From: Schistosoma mansoni
Lineage: Eukaryota > Platyhelminthes > Trematoda > Strigeidida > Schistosomatidae
Assembly: GCF_000237925.1 (NCBI RefSeq)
Contig: NC_031502.1
Coordinates: 29,711,266-29,775,265 of the forward strand
Reading direction: 5' to 3'
DNA length: 64,000 bases
Of the stretch, positions 13,401 to 24,000 are shown one piece after another. Each line of letters starts with the position of its first letter. Positions within the stretch are counted from its first letter, which is position 1. The position numbers and the translations under genes were made by a program. The notes under the pieces are model-generated. The model was given only the letters and a program-made list of their open reading frames with translations, was not told where the DNA came from and searched no databases.

Positions 13401-16400
13401 TCAAGCCAAAAAGAGGCTGTGATTGTGGGAGACTATAATTAATAAACTGGACATAATTTAAGAACAGTAAATCGTAACATAATAGTCTATAGATCAAAAT
13501 AAAGCTTATAATAGGAGGAATATGAATATACATAATCTAGTTACCCAATAACTATGCAATAAGAATATACGTATAATGTTAGTCCATGAGTGGATCCCGA
13601 CCGTTAGTTTTGATTAATTTCGCCGGGACATAACACAAACAATACATTATTAGATATTAAAATACACTCACCTTTCAGCATCACGTATAGTCTGTCGCTC
13701 CTTAGCTTTAACTTTCATTTGCTGTACTTCGATCGAATCGGGTTGACGTCGAATGGCATATAATTTATGGTTGCCTGTAGATAGGTTTAGAATAAGTTTA
13801 GATGTATGAGTACAATCCGTGTAGAATACGAGAACCTAAAATTAGCCAAGAGACAGTGAAGAGCAACTAGTGATGTCAGCATAACAATCTATCTGCATAA
13901 CGTACAATGCAAAAAGAAGCAGCACTGGAACACTGGGTTAACAAAGAAAGCTAATAAGCCCAAAATAAATTGTATAATTAATTCAAAAAACAAACTTGGG
14001 ATAATCTATTTTTATCATATCACTACATACAATAATAGAGGGAGAGAAGTGGATGCAAATACAACAAAACGATTTATGCTTTCACTATAGAAAAATAATG
14101 ACCAGTAAACTGAGCATAACAACACATTTTATTGCTTCAAAATACAATGCTGCTTTTTATTTTCAGCTTTTTACATAACAAAATAAACAAAGCAGAATAA
14201 TGCTTCAAACATAAGATGGTGACAACACAAATACCAACATGATCACTGAGAAACATTTAGCTGAAAACTAAATACATTTATATTAACTTCAAACACTAAC
14301 CATAATGATTTTGATGTAGGAAGTCCACATGCTGGAAGTTACAACTCCTATTATAAAAACTAGCCAAACAGTATCAAGGAACCAACTGACTTGAGAAACA
14401 ATAAAAATCACAGTAATTCTGTAAGATCAAATAAAAAATCAAGAGACCTGTTGTTTTTTTGTTATTGTAGACATATGACGAAACTCTGAATGAAACAGGA
14501 GTTCGAGCTGTCTGTCAGGAGTATTTTGTGTACTTCAAAATAGTATTTGGGGCCCATAGATCGAGACGGTCAAAATTGTTATATGTTTATTCAGTAAGAA
14601 ATATAGCTCTAGAGACTCTTCGTCACTTTACGAGCTTGTTAAATTTAGTGAAGAATTTTATTTTGAAATAAAAGTCAACCGACTTTGATTCCTGTTTAGC
14701 GCACATCGATTTATAAACACGACGAAATTAGTCTGTAAGTACATACTTATAACTAATTGAACAAAGAAAAAAAACATATTTTAATCACTTACCTTCCCAG
14801 AAGCTTCAACAGGCTTGACGAAAAATTTGTTGCGAGAATAGGATAACTTTTGTATCTCATTCCATGGAAAAGTAACCTTTGGTGCTAATCTGTGAAGTTC
14901 GAAGAAGAAAACGTTTAATTGAGACGTTACACAAGTCATGAAGTGGACTGACGACTTTTTTTTATCCAACAATTTAAAGTATTGTGTAAAATTGTATAGC
15001 GAAACTAAGTATTGTTCATATATATTGAAACAATATTTCGTTAAATCTGTTTTTTAAAAAAATTAGTATTGAATATGTCTTGATTAACGAGTACTGTATA
15101 ACGTTTTAAAAACGGAATTCACTAAATAGATAGTCCCTTATTAAAGATGTACCGTGTCATAAAAAAACTGACTTATTGTATTCTTGTAGTCAAGCGCAGA
15201 CCGTAGTCAAGTAAATTTACACTATATGGTTAACTGGTTTGAATAAACCTTAGCAATTTCAAAATCGTCAATGATTGATGTGGGTAAAATCCGTAGAATT
15301 AAAGAAATCGACTTGAGATCCAACACTATCTTATAAGGTAAGCCAGTAACCCAGATCACGATTGAAACTACCCGTAATCGTAGCTGGTACTTTGAGTTGG
15401 TGATTGAGTTTGTTTGTGATAAACCAACCGAGTCGCACTGATTGCAACACTTGTCTATTTGGATCCGTACCATGCCAGACAGGTCGACTGGAGTGGTAAA
15501 ACAAATAATAACTCCATGTCCAGTGGTGAAGTATTTTTGAATATATAAGGATCTAACAACTGTAAGGTATACCTCTCAAAAAACCAGGATCTTTAGCAAT
15601 GCTGCATCTTTATGACGTAAAGTAAATAAGGAAGATCGACTTAGAAAATAAAACCTCACCTTGTCCAGTAAACCGTAACACGGCACAGGATAACTATAGA
15701 CTCTACAAACCGGTATCTCACATGATATACTCATAATTTCCCGCGGAATAACTTGTTTACTGGTAAACATGAGGTAGATGTTTAATTTGACTGGATACAT
15801 AAGCACTAAGGTTGAAGGCTCATGTGCAGTCTTACTACCTTTATTTACTACACTCTACATTGACATAACGAGTTGCCTCATAGTTTTATCACAAGCTAGG
15901 GAACATTAGATATCCACGATTGAACATCCATAATCCTAGTATTCATGTTCTGCTTTCGTATAGTCGTACAGATAAATTACTCAAGTTAAAACACTTTTCT
16001 ACCCATATAAGTTATCTTATTACAAACGGAAATTTGGACATACACTAAATGAGCGCACAATCGGAACTATGGTTAGGCTATCTCTAATACATGTGAAATA
16101 TAGTGTTAATAAATGTGAATATCAGAATCCGTTGATACATGTGTTTAATTAAATTTCTTTCAAGCCTCAATTTTAACTTACCATGAAGTGACAACTAGCA
16201 AATAAAACTGCATCCTTATTTATGCTACAAGTCCTATGTGATGTAGCGTTTTCAAGATGAAACAAAAGTTGTTTCGAAAGACTGATTGTTATGGATTCGG
16301 AAAACAAGAGGTAGGGGGTAGGATCATGTTACTATAAACTCATTGGCAGGTAAAGGTGTGTAGTTTGGAGTCACACTTCAGGTATGAGGGTTAGTGATTC

Positions 16401-19400
16401 TAACCGGTTGCTCAACCTGAAGTGAATTATGGTTTAAACGTACGACTTACTGGCTGAAAACAAGAGAAATATTGAGGATTGTCATGTAATATGACAACTT
16501 AGAAGTTGAGAAACTTATTAGAACGAAAAACTCACTGGTTGTCGTATTCATAAATATTCAAACCTAAAGCATCAATACCAAGCCATAGGTCCGTCTTTTT
16601 CTCATTTTTTATTTTAAAAAATGTAACTCCGAACATTTCTAGATCTTGAGCAATTCTTAGATACTCCTTTACTGCATCGTCCTTGGACATATTTTTATGT
16701 GCAGATGCACAATTCAACACTTTAGCTTCCCATTCTTCATCAGTTAGATTATATTGTTCACGTACACTAAAATCAATGTAGACAAACAAGCATGTTAAGT
16801 TGATTGGTGTAGGAAAAAGATGAGATCCCGTTGTACCTACTATAGGTTTAAAGAGCAGGAGAAAAAACTTTTTAGCTGGTTTATGATTCTGGAGATAGAT
16901 TATTTATATATTTGGTGAAGTATTTTTGTAGCATCAAGTGACAAACATCCGGACAATCAAACCAGGAATAATACTCCTCTGAATCACAAGTTATGGATTA
17001 CGAGGCTATTTTTCATGTTTTAAAATACTGATATACATTCCTCATTACCATTAGGGGTAACTATTTTCATAGACACATTTTTTTCACCCACGTGATAAGA
17101 GTTAAGGTACATTTTCGATTGACAGGAACTTCACTGACTGAAATCCACGTTGTGGTGACGGTTGTGTGATGATGAGTTATTTATTTGCGTTCTTCAACTA
17201 AGTAATAACTAGAGGAAAAATCTGGCTAATATGTGAATTGGATTGAGCTGATATCAGTAGTTGTAAAACTGACAAGAGGATTATCAAAGTGGTAGCAGTA
17301 GTATCAGTGATAGTAGAAGATAAGGGATAGGAAATGATTTTGTAAGAAAAGGTGGATTTACGAAACGAAGTATGGAATACTTTTGGAATCCCAGAGCAAT
17401 AATAAGTGGATACATTTGAGTTGTCACACTCTCGACAAATGGTCACAATACTCGCATCTACAAAAATGGATCAAATTGCCAATCAGATAGTAACTCATAA
17501 TAGTCCTAACGGAATTAAGGATACTTAAGCTATTGATAAGATTAACCGTGAGTTCAGAATACTCTTCTTCGATATTGATGTGGAATAAGTCTGTAAAAAC
17601 CATAAGACTTAAAAGGGGATGAATACCAATCTACTACATTATTTATTATTATTTAAACACAAATATTGGTACAAGGAGGTACCAGACGTGGGTGTGCCAC
17701 AACATAATTTAGGGTACCAGAAAGGACATTAATGTGAGAATGAGTGTTGAGATAATAGTAAAACACAAATATAGAATATAGCTTTGAAGTGATGGGACGA
17801 AGGATTATAAAGTGTGAGAAAACATTACATGGTTTATGAGAGATTAGATGAATACATTCGTGTTAGTTCAATCGATTTTGAGCTGTTGTTTAGTCTTTAG
17901 ATATTTGATAAAGTCAAACCACGAAGCATCAATCTTTCGACTCGGTTTAACTCATTGGTCTGCAACTTCAAGGGATAACCTGGCAAGCCTATAATTTGTG
18001 GGCGGATCAACAAGATTTAAACCAGTTACAAATTTTTGCATCTAACCCATGTGACTATATGACAAAATAACATTCTGGAGTTGTAGTTGTCAGTTAGTGA
18101 TTTAAAAAGCTCCAGTTCGTAACCCTAACAACTAAACGTATGCCTGAATAGCGATTTAAAGCAATTAGTCCCCTTGATAAATTTCGATAATGCAATAAGA
18201 CGAAGATTATCAGAACTATGTGATGACATATTAGCGCAATACATTTCAAACAATCTGATCACACATACTTGTTAAGAACATTTATATATAAAAATAAAAG
18301 GTCAACTACACTGGAAATAGGGGTAAGAATAAACAAGGACAATAATGATAAAAATAATGCGAAAACACTTTGACACCTAGTCACTTTGGGTAATAAGCAT
18401 ATATTACCAGGGTAGGTTTAAGGAGAGAACAAACTTTTTGAATACATAAAGGGGGTTTGGATTTTCGTATGGCTAAGGCTTCAATAAACCTCAGTATACG
18501 CCCTTTTACACTCTTAAACAACACAACAAAAGCCGAGTTAAGATCAATCTTGTGATCTGTTTCGATTATATGCTTGGCAATAGAGGATGATGGATGTTTA
18601 TCCTTTACTCTTATTGGGTCATTCGACGCGCAAGGGCTGACTAGTATTGGGGATGGTTGGAAGAAAGTTTGCGGCGGCCAAACCAAAACATGGCATCAGA
18701 GCTTGAATTCACCAACTTCTAGTTTAAGCCATGTTGGTAGATGCAGACTATTTGGTTGGGGTCCGCGCGACTATCATAAACAATGGTTGGAGACTAGGTG
18801 ACATGGTTCAGAATCGAACACAATGACAGATGTATACACTCTTTACATTCCCTTGGACCCTGAGATTAAAATTGCTTCGTGTTTTCCTTCCTATACTATA
18901 AATTTATGTATGATCTTTCTTTTATATATTACCCCCACTAAATTAACTACTATGAATCCGGTGTTCATCTTGTTGTGCTAACGAGGTATGGCAACTTGAA
19001 CCGACGCATATATATACCTGGTCCTACGTTGTAGCTGACTGAAACATAAATCTTAAGTCTGACCACTTACTCTGTATTTCAACCCTTATATAGCCCTAGC
19101 AGGTTGGATTCTCGCAATATCATTTAGAGGTCGCTCACAGGTCACCCATGAATCAAAGTCGTACCAATAACGGTTTAGCTACACTACTCAATATTTATCA
19201 CACAGCTTACACAAATCATAAAACAAATAGGAAAACTTACTTTGCAGAAAGATATTTGGAGATATTGAGCGGTTTTTTGACAGTAGATGGACCATTTGCC
19301 TCATTGCGAATAAGATATTGATAAGAAGCCAATAAAACAGCAGTTTCTGCAGGACAGTAAATCTTTCCACTCACTATGTCGTCTTTAACCTATGAATATC

Positions 19401-19807
19401 ATTATATCGTTTCGCAAAACAGTAGTTACATCATAGTAGAAATACAAACGAGTTGTCTCATCAATAAGTTCAGTCGACGGGTCCTCTGGATAGTACTTCA
19501 CTTTGACGTCAAAATGCAATGGACCATCCTTGTTTTTTTGCATTGTCGTGATCTTTTTATCGGCTCTTGGCCAAGTAATTCTGTTTTTGTGGTCGACACA
19601 CTGAAGACCAAAATACCACATCTCTCTAATACCTAGAGCTGTGCAAACCTGAGTCTTTAAGACAACCACAAGTAGCTTACTTTTGAGACGAGCTGTGCCC
19701 CAGAGGCCTTGCGCTTCAGCGTGAAGTCCAACTGGGCATCCTTCGTAAGGACAGAAACAGGTACCTAAAAAATAAAGACAACTAAGGGAACAAACTAATT
19801 TCGGCAT
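7161..19807 (-). CDS. Ezrin/radixin/moesin family protein (FERM-coiled coil-C-ERMAD), ten coding exons
   Basis: ERM proteins tie membrane proteins and PIP2 to cortical actin. Exons (minus strand): 19796-19807, 19681-19764, 19430-19648, 19241-19389, 16536-16766, 14793-14889, 13672-13835, 8949-9183, 8129-8315, 7161-7414. They total 1632 nt, or 543 residues plus stop, and every junction has GT..AG and matching phase. The start 'MPKL' aligns with the family's MPKT start. FERM F1 is about residues 1-82, F2 about 95-200 ('YCPAETAVLLASY', 'EYLRIAQDLEMFGV') and F3 about 205-296 ('WLGIDALGLNIYEYD', 'TFPWNEI'). A glutamate-rich coiled coil runs from about 300 to 450. The tail reads 'DKYRTLRAIREGNTKKRVD' then QFESM, which is the F-actin site with its regulatory threonine at about T524. 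Human moesin has 577 residues; the shortfall is mainly in the coil and linker. The short introns of 31, 32 and 40 bases come first and long ones follow, as is common in schistosomes. Whether it is nearer moesin or ezrin cannot be decided here. Confidence 0.96.
8129..8315 (-). CDS. ERM coding exon 9 (coiled coil)
   Basis: 187 nt, entering in phase 0 and leaving in phase 1. It begins 'SMEERQRLAQERDEIEAKI' and ends 'EQKQESD'. The acceptor CTTTAAG and donor GTTAGC are both weaker than at the neighbouring exons, but the phase fits both neighbours. Confidence 0.9.
8949..9183 (-). CDS. ERM coding exon 8 (alpha-helical coiled coil)
   Basis: 235 nt, 78 codons after the split arginine. The sequence is rich in E, K, Q and R with a heptad-like pattern ('EKLRAEQEAREVMEKRLQDM', 'LNAQLEEEKNARKQLES'). 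It corresponds to the long ERM helix that lets the tail fold back on FERM. Donor is GTAAGA. Confidence 0.93.
9895..10390 (-). repeat. Dispersed repeat, right arm of the ~495-bp inverted pair
   Basis: Reverse-complement partner of 4603-5096, lying in ERM intron 7. Homology stops at about 9895 on the inner side and 10390 on the outer side, where the two copies run into unrelated DNA. I see no clear target-site duplication around either copy. Confidence 0.85.
10490..10760 (-). mobile_element. Decayed LINE fragment (same family as 49200-50066)
   Basis: Within ERM intron 7. Minus-strand sequence resembles the C-terminal RT tail of the copy at 49660-49860: the 'cttctaacctactcctacat' start, then matching blocks for 'LHHLRWLGHV' and 'WDHRVSN' regions. 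It is strongly diverged, with many indels. Confidence 0.55.
10761..13671. other. ERM intron 7, remainder
   Basis: About 2.9 kb of AT-rich intron. An open frame at 13179-13442 (+) has no recognisable family. I see no further exon; phases on either side of the intron already agree. Confidence 0.5.
13672..13835 (-). CDS. ERM coding exon 7 (F3 end, start of coiled coil)
   Basis: 164 nt from an ATTTTAG acceptor to a GTGAGT donor. 'GNHKLYAIRRQPDSIEVQQM' aligns with family '[20 protein letters not shown]'. The preceding stretch 'VLVFYTDCTHTSKLILNLST' aligns without gaps to '[20 protein letters not shown]' but is unusually divergent. The intron that follows is 4.5 kb and holds one arm of the inverted repeat. 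Confidence 0.9.
14793..14889 (-). CDS. ERM coding exon 6 (FERM F3)
   Basis: 97 nt, ending in phase 0. It reads 'LAPKVTFPWNEIQKLSYSRN' and continues to KPVEASGK, matching family '[20 protein letters not shown]'. Acceptor is TTCACAG, donor GTAAGT. Confidence 0.94.
16536..16766 (-). CDS. ERM coding exon 5 (F2 end, F3 start)
   Basis: 231 nt, entering in phase 2 and leaving in phase 2. 'EYLRIAQDLEMFGVTFFKIK' and 'LWLGIDALGLNIYEYD' are near-identical to human moesin and give the strongest single family match in the window. Acceptor is TTTTAG, donor GTGAGT. Confidence 0.97.
17900..18620 (-). mobile_element. Penelope-like element 3' remnant
   Basis: Minus-strand sequence at about 18381-18620 encodes 'SSIAKHIIETDHKIDLNSAF' and then 'LRFIEALAIRKSKPPLCIQK', the pattern at the end of the GIY-YIG endonuclease of Penelope-like retroelements (compare 44256-44490). 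The adjoining 3' noncoding part at 17900-18380 is paralogous to 37670-38230. The catalytic GIY-YIG core is not present. Confidence 0.65.
18640..19050 (+). mobile_element. LINE 3' end (last ORF codons and 3' UTR)
   Basis: Reads 'GDGWKKVCGGQTKTWHQSL' and 'LSHVGRCRLFGWGPRD', the C-terminus of the LINE family also seen at 49200-50066 (-) and 43640-44010 (+). The 3' UTR block ending near 'cgttgtagctgactgaaac' recurs around 45110-45190 and 49200-49290. It is inserted in ERM intron 4 opposite to the gene. Confidence 0.65.
19241..19389 (-). CDS. ERM coding exon 4 (FERM F2)
   Basis: 149 nt, ending in phase 2. It contains 'DDIVSGKIYCPAETAVLLAS', the counterpart of family 'NDDIYCPPETAVLLAS'. The donor is GTAAGT. 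A 2.5-kb intron follows, containing Penelope-like and LINE remnants. Confidence 0.94.
19430..19648 (-). CDS. ERM coding exon 3 (rest of F1, start of F2)
   Basis: 73 codons. 'ALGIREMWYFGLQ' and 'VKYYPEDPSTELID' correspond to family 'TIGLREVWFFGLQ' and 'AKFYPEDVSEELI'. It ends at 'YFYYD' and is followed by a 40-base intron (19390-19429, donor GTAACT, acceptor TTCATAG). Reading straight through that intron stays open, so gene finders could miss it and lose the family match. Confidence 0.93.
19681..19764 (-). CDS. ERM coding exon 2 (FERM F1 strand region)
   Basis: 28 codons, phase 0 at both ends, reading 'VPVSVLTKDAQLDFTLKR' and then KASGAQLVSK. This matches the family pattern 'TISVRVTTMDAELEFAI' of the ubiquitin-like F1 lobe. 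The donor is GTAAGC; intron 2 is 32 bases (19649-19680). Confidence 0.92.
19796..19807 (-). CDS. ERM coding exon 1 (start codon, four codons)
   Basis: Encodes only 'MPKL'. The ATG at 19805-19807 is chosen because M-P-K is the conserved start of ERM proteins and because splicing to exon 2 gives an 18-residue stretch that aligns with human moesin without gaps. The donor is GTTTGT, and intron 1 is 31 bases (19765-19795) with a T-rich acceptor. Confidence 0.85.
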
Positions 19808-19854
19808 CACACAAGAGCACAACCAGCAGTGAATCCGGCGGGCTAACTGTATTA

Positions 19855-19893
19855 CTACAGTTGGGTATCAAAATAAACAAATTTAAATTTTAC
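19855..19893 (-). other. Possible 39-base 5' UTR intron of the ERM gene
   Basis: On the minus strand a GTAAAA donor is followed 39 bases later by CTGTAG, about 48 bases upstream of the ERM start codon. Size and AT content match the gene's other tiny 5' introns. There is no coding evidence, so this is a guess. Confidence 0.3.
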
Positions 19894-20104
19894 CTTGTTA
19901 AGGTGCCATGTTGGGAACAAAAAATCTCACGTGTTCACTTCAAAACATATTTAAAATCTTCTTTAAAAGCTCTATAATTTTAATGCTTCCTTTGTGTTTG
20001 CTTTTTTATGTTACAAAAACGTTCCATATAGTTGGTACCATCCCATGTGGTTATCCCAGTCAGTCGGCTGCCCTAATCACGATGGATTTTGTGCTAAATA
20101 AGGG

Positions 20105-20925
20105 TTAGCATTTGAAAGCCGTTAAAAGGTCACCTCCCTGACATCTATACTCAAATGGGCAAAGCATCAGTGATTTGAGACGCTCTTTAAAAGGTTTGAA
20201 TTCAATTAATTTAACTGATTTAGTGGCTCGCCTTTGGATGTGTTCCATTGTGTCCCTATTCTTTTTCAGTGAGATAAGAAACGCTATGTTTTCAAAATTT
20301 AACTGGAGTTGAATAAAACTGTTGAAGATCATGTGGAAAGCTCTTCCATCAAACTGGCTGAAAATGCTCTTCAACGTTACCAGTGCAAGGTTTGCTCGAA
20401 AGGCATTTTTGTCACAGTTAGCGTAAGACTTCAGATCATAGGGCACCGACACTCCTGGATATTTTTCAACTTAGGACATCTCTAGAGGGGAGTTACCTAA
20501 GATATATTTGTAGTCTGCAACATGTCTCAGATGGACTACTTTACACTGTAGCTGTAAATAATTCCCCAAAATCAATAGCTTTCTAAGTGTTCGACATTGG
20601 ATGCTGACCACGTTGTTTAAGTGGGCTTGTTTAACTGAAGGCTTTCGGTCATGCATCTGTACCAGATCACGTTGCAATTCGGCGTGGGACACAGCTCCTA
20701 CGCTTCCATAGTCAGCTAATAACGAACGCCTCTCGATATATTGGTAACGTATCAAATATATCTCTCCTACCTCTTCTCGTCTGACTTCTGATTTCCTTTG
20801 GCCGAGAACGATCGAATATAGAAGGTACTACTGGTTGCTAGTTGTAAAACTAGAATATCCGTCGTATCTTCAACACTTTGAAGTGTTAAAGGTAAACCCG
20901 TTGTAATCCTTTCAACATTGAAGTA
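20105..20925 (-). mobile_element. CR1-like LINE 3' fragment, split by a solo LTR
   Basis: Minus-strand sequence encodes the C-terminal part of a CR1-type RT: 'SKCKVVHLRHVADYKYILG', 'SYANCDKNAFRANLALVTL' and 'ERLKSLMLCPFEYR'. An LTR at 20547-20872 interrupts it, with a 4-base target duplication. The stretch 20280-20546 is an exact reverse complement of 23900-24138 as far as I compared it. Confidence 0.85.
20547..20872 (+). mobile_element. Solo LTR (326 bp) of a Ty3/gypsy element, TSD ACAC
   Basis: Begins TGTAGC and ends TTCA, flanked by ACAC at 20543-20546 and 20873-20876. The uninterrupted target is visible in the plus-strand LINE copy at 23895-23912, so the boundaries are certain to the base. 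The same LTR forms the 3' LTR of the gypsy element at 26734, differing at about one site in 226 bases, so the insertion looks young. It is a single LTR with no internal sequence beside it. Confidence 0.88.
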
Positions 20926-21059
20926 GAGTCAGATCCTTCTGAAATGCCAGACTATTGTCTTGGCTGCAAACTTCTCTCGAGAGTTTCATATCACCAGCAA
21001 GAACTGATAAATCAAATCAGGTCCTAGCCCCAAGAGATCCCACTAGAACATATTGTAGC

Positions 21060-24000
21060 CTGACATCTTGTAGCCTGATCCGCTCATAATCATGGACCTT
21101 AAAGACAGCCCTGGTCATCCACTCAGTTCGCAGGACAAAAATGACAGGATTCTCTGGGGGGTGTTAAACAAAAAGCTTGAACTTCCCACAATAGAGCCTT
21201 TGACGGTCACTCGGCTCACTCAGGGAAAGGACTCTAAGCATCGAAATCACCCGAGGCTGCTTCACGTAACACTTACTAATACTACTTACGTAGAGGATAT
21301 CCTACTAGCTAGTCACTTACTGAAATATGATGAGAACGTAAGAATACTACCTGACATACCGTATTCTGAGCGCAATCTCACTCAGAACATCCCTAAGGAA
21401 TCCCCTCGAAAAGTTTTCTTTCTGCGGCAGAAATATCACTGTGCAAGGTGTACTGGAAAACACGGACCCTAGTCACACAAACTCTGATATTAGGGAATTG
21501 AAAATTCATCACGCAATCCTTGAAGCTTGAAAACATACTGACTCAATCAGTGACGAGACTAGCCAAGAAGGACGGAGATTCTAGACCCCGGCTAATGAAA
21601 ATAAACTTCCCATCCCTCCGATATGCGACTAGCACTCTGGAAGCATTTCGTGCAACAGACGTCAGTTGCCAACTGGAATCCACCATGCATCGGGATAGGC
21701 CACATGACCCCAGGGATCAAGCACAAAGGCAAGTTGGAGCTGATCATTCCACGTTAAAATTGTCTTGATCATAAAAAACGTGTAAAGGACGGAGGCTATC
21801 AACTCGGAAAATCGTGTATAGGTAGGTTACGTAAGGCTCATGCAGACAAACAGGAAGGATCTCATGCGTTCCAAATTGAAAGCATAAACTGCCTATACAT
21901 GAACGCCGCGAGTTTATCAATTAAAACGGATGAGCTACGTGATCTTAGCAATTCTAATAACGCTTATCTGAAAAGAATACCTGAAAATTGGATATCTTCT
22001 CAGTTTACGAACCAGGAGCTAGCAATGCCTGGGGTGTCTCTGTTTCGCAATGAAAGAAAAACAGGAATTGAGGGTGGAGTAGCTTTATACTTGCCTTATC
22101 ATGCCTGGAGATACATCAAGTGCCCGACCAAGAATTTATCAATCTTGATGAATCCGTATGGTTCTCGGTAAGATTATCTATCACCCCGAGGTGTCTAGTT
22201 GAGGTCATCTACTGCTGGCATCGAGTACGAAAATAGTATGCTGGAAGGATTATCCCGCTCTACGCGTCTCGGATTCTGTCATATCCTGATTCTAGAGGAC
22301 TTCAATCTTCCTAGAGTCAATTTCGCGGAACATACCTATATTGGGGTTGAAAACTCAACTGATACTCGGTTCTTCAACCTCACTGAGGATGTGGGATTAT
22401 TCAAAAATTTGAAGTCGGCAACTCGGAGAAACAGTTACACTCCTTCGCTCTTAGACTGGGTATTTACAAACGAAGATTTCTTAGTTGACAACCTCTCGAT
22501 TTCAGCTCCCCTGGAGAGGAGCGATCACGCTGTCATAGCCTTCAATTTTGTCAGCAAAACTGAGCTAATATATTCCAACAACAACAGGAGCTGAAATTTC
22601 AAACGGTTGAATGTGTCGGCTTTACAGGACTATCTACAGCCGGCGGATTGGGATGTTCGCCCTCAACTTGAAGTGGATGCTCATTGAGATTTTTTACTGC
22701 ACACGCTCTTATGTGCTACTAAGCATTCGGATGTTCGCCCTCAACTTGAAGTGGATGCTCATTGAGATTTTTTACTGCACACGCTCTTATGTGCTACTAA
22801 GCATTCAGTTCCTCAAACGGTCCCCAAAATCTACAACCAACCTACGATCATCAAGAACCGCACTCTTCGTTTTCTGAGCCGCAAAAGACACTGTTGGGCA
22901 GAATACAAACGAACTGATAACAACGGCGCGTACATTCAATACAAACATATGCACAAAGGCAATAAGAGAAGACAGGCCTCAGTATCAGATCAGTATCAGA
23001 TGCCGCTAACCTTTTGGTTGATCAATACTCTCGGACATTTCAATCGACCACATCAACTACACTGATGAAAGCTTCACCTGCAACTGCAAAGGTCTTTCCG
23101 AAGTGAACCTGAGCTCTGACTTGGTGTTCCGTAAACTGCAGCACATAAGAAAAGACACCTCTCCTGGTTCGGATATGATTCATTCTGCTATACTTAGTGA
23201 ATCAGCTTCAATCCTGACAACACCGCTTAGCGTGATGTCCTCAGACTCTCCAAGTCGAGGCAAACCACCGGAAATTTGGAATCCGGCTCACATCACACCA
23301 ATTTTTAAAGGAGGCTGATGCGGCGTACTCTCAAACTACCGACATTCGGCCCTTCTCTCTATACCTTCTCAAATTATGGAGTCCCTGATATGAGATGGTA
23401 TACACGACTACTTATTGTCCTTAAATTTCTTCTCACCCCAAAAGCATGGTTTCAGGAAGGTTCATCCTTGTATTACCAACCTGTTGACTGAGGTGGAAAG
23501 ATGGACAAGCATCCTTTATCGTAAGGGGAAGGTTGACATCATTTACCTTGATTTCTCAAAAGCTTTTGATAGGATCAACCATATGTGTCTTATCAATAGG
23601 CGATTGGGTATCAAACCACCTCTAATTGACTGGCTCACTTTATATCTAAAAACTCCACATTTTAAGGTCAGGGTTAACTTCACTTTCTCTCAGGCTATGA
23701 AATGTCCTAGTGGGGTCCCATGGGGCTCATTACTAGGACCTCTTCTCTTCTTGATATATAATAAATGATCTTCCACAACAGGAATCGTCTGACTTGTTGC
23801 TTTTTGCTGATGTGAAACTTTGGAGAGGGATACGCAAGCAAGAAGATATACTGGCACTTCAAAGTTGAAAGGATTACAACGGGTTTACCTTTAACACTTC
23901 AAAGTGTAAAGTAGTCCATCTGAGACATGTTGCAGACTACAAATATATCTTAGGTAACTCCCCTCTAGAGATGTCCTAAGTTGAAAAATATCCAGGAGTG

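Noticed and set aside
14684-14732. A candidate ERM exon on the minus strand reading 'TNFVVFINRCALNRNQS' between exons 6 and 7
   Set aside because: It has a good acceptor and resembles the F3 motif, but it would leave out about seven conserved residues. The longer exon at 13672-13835 supplies the whole segment in phase without gaps.
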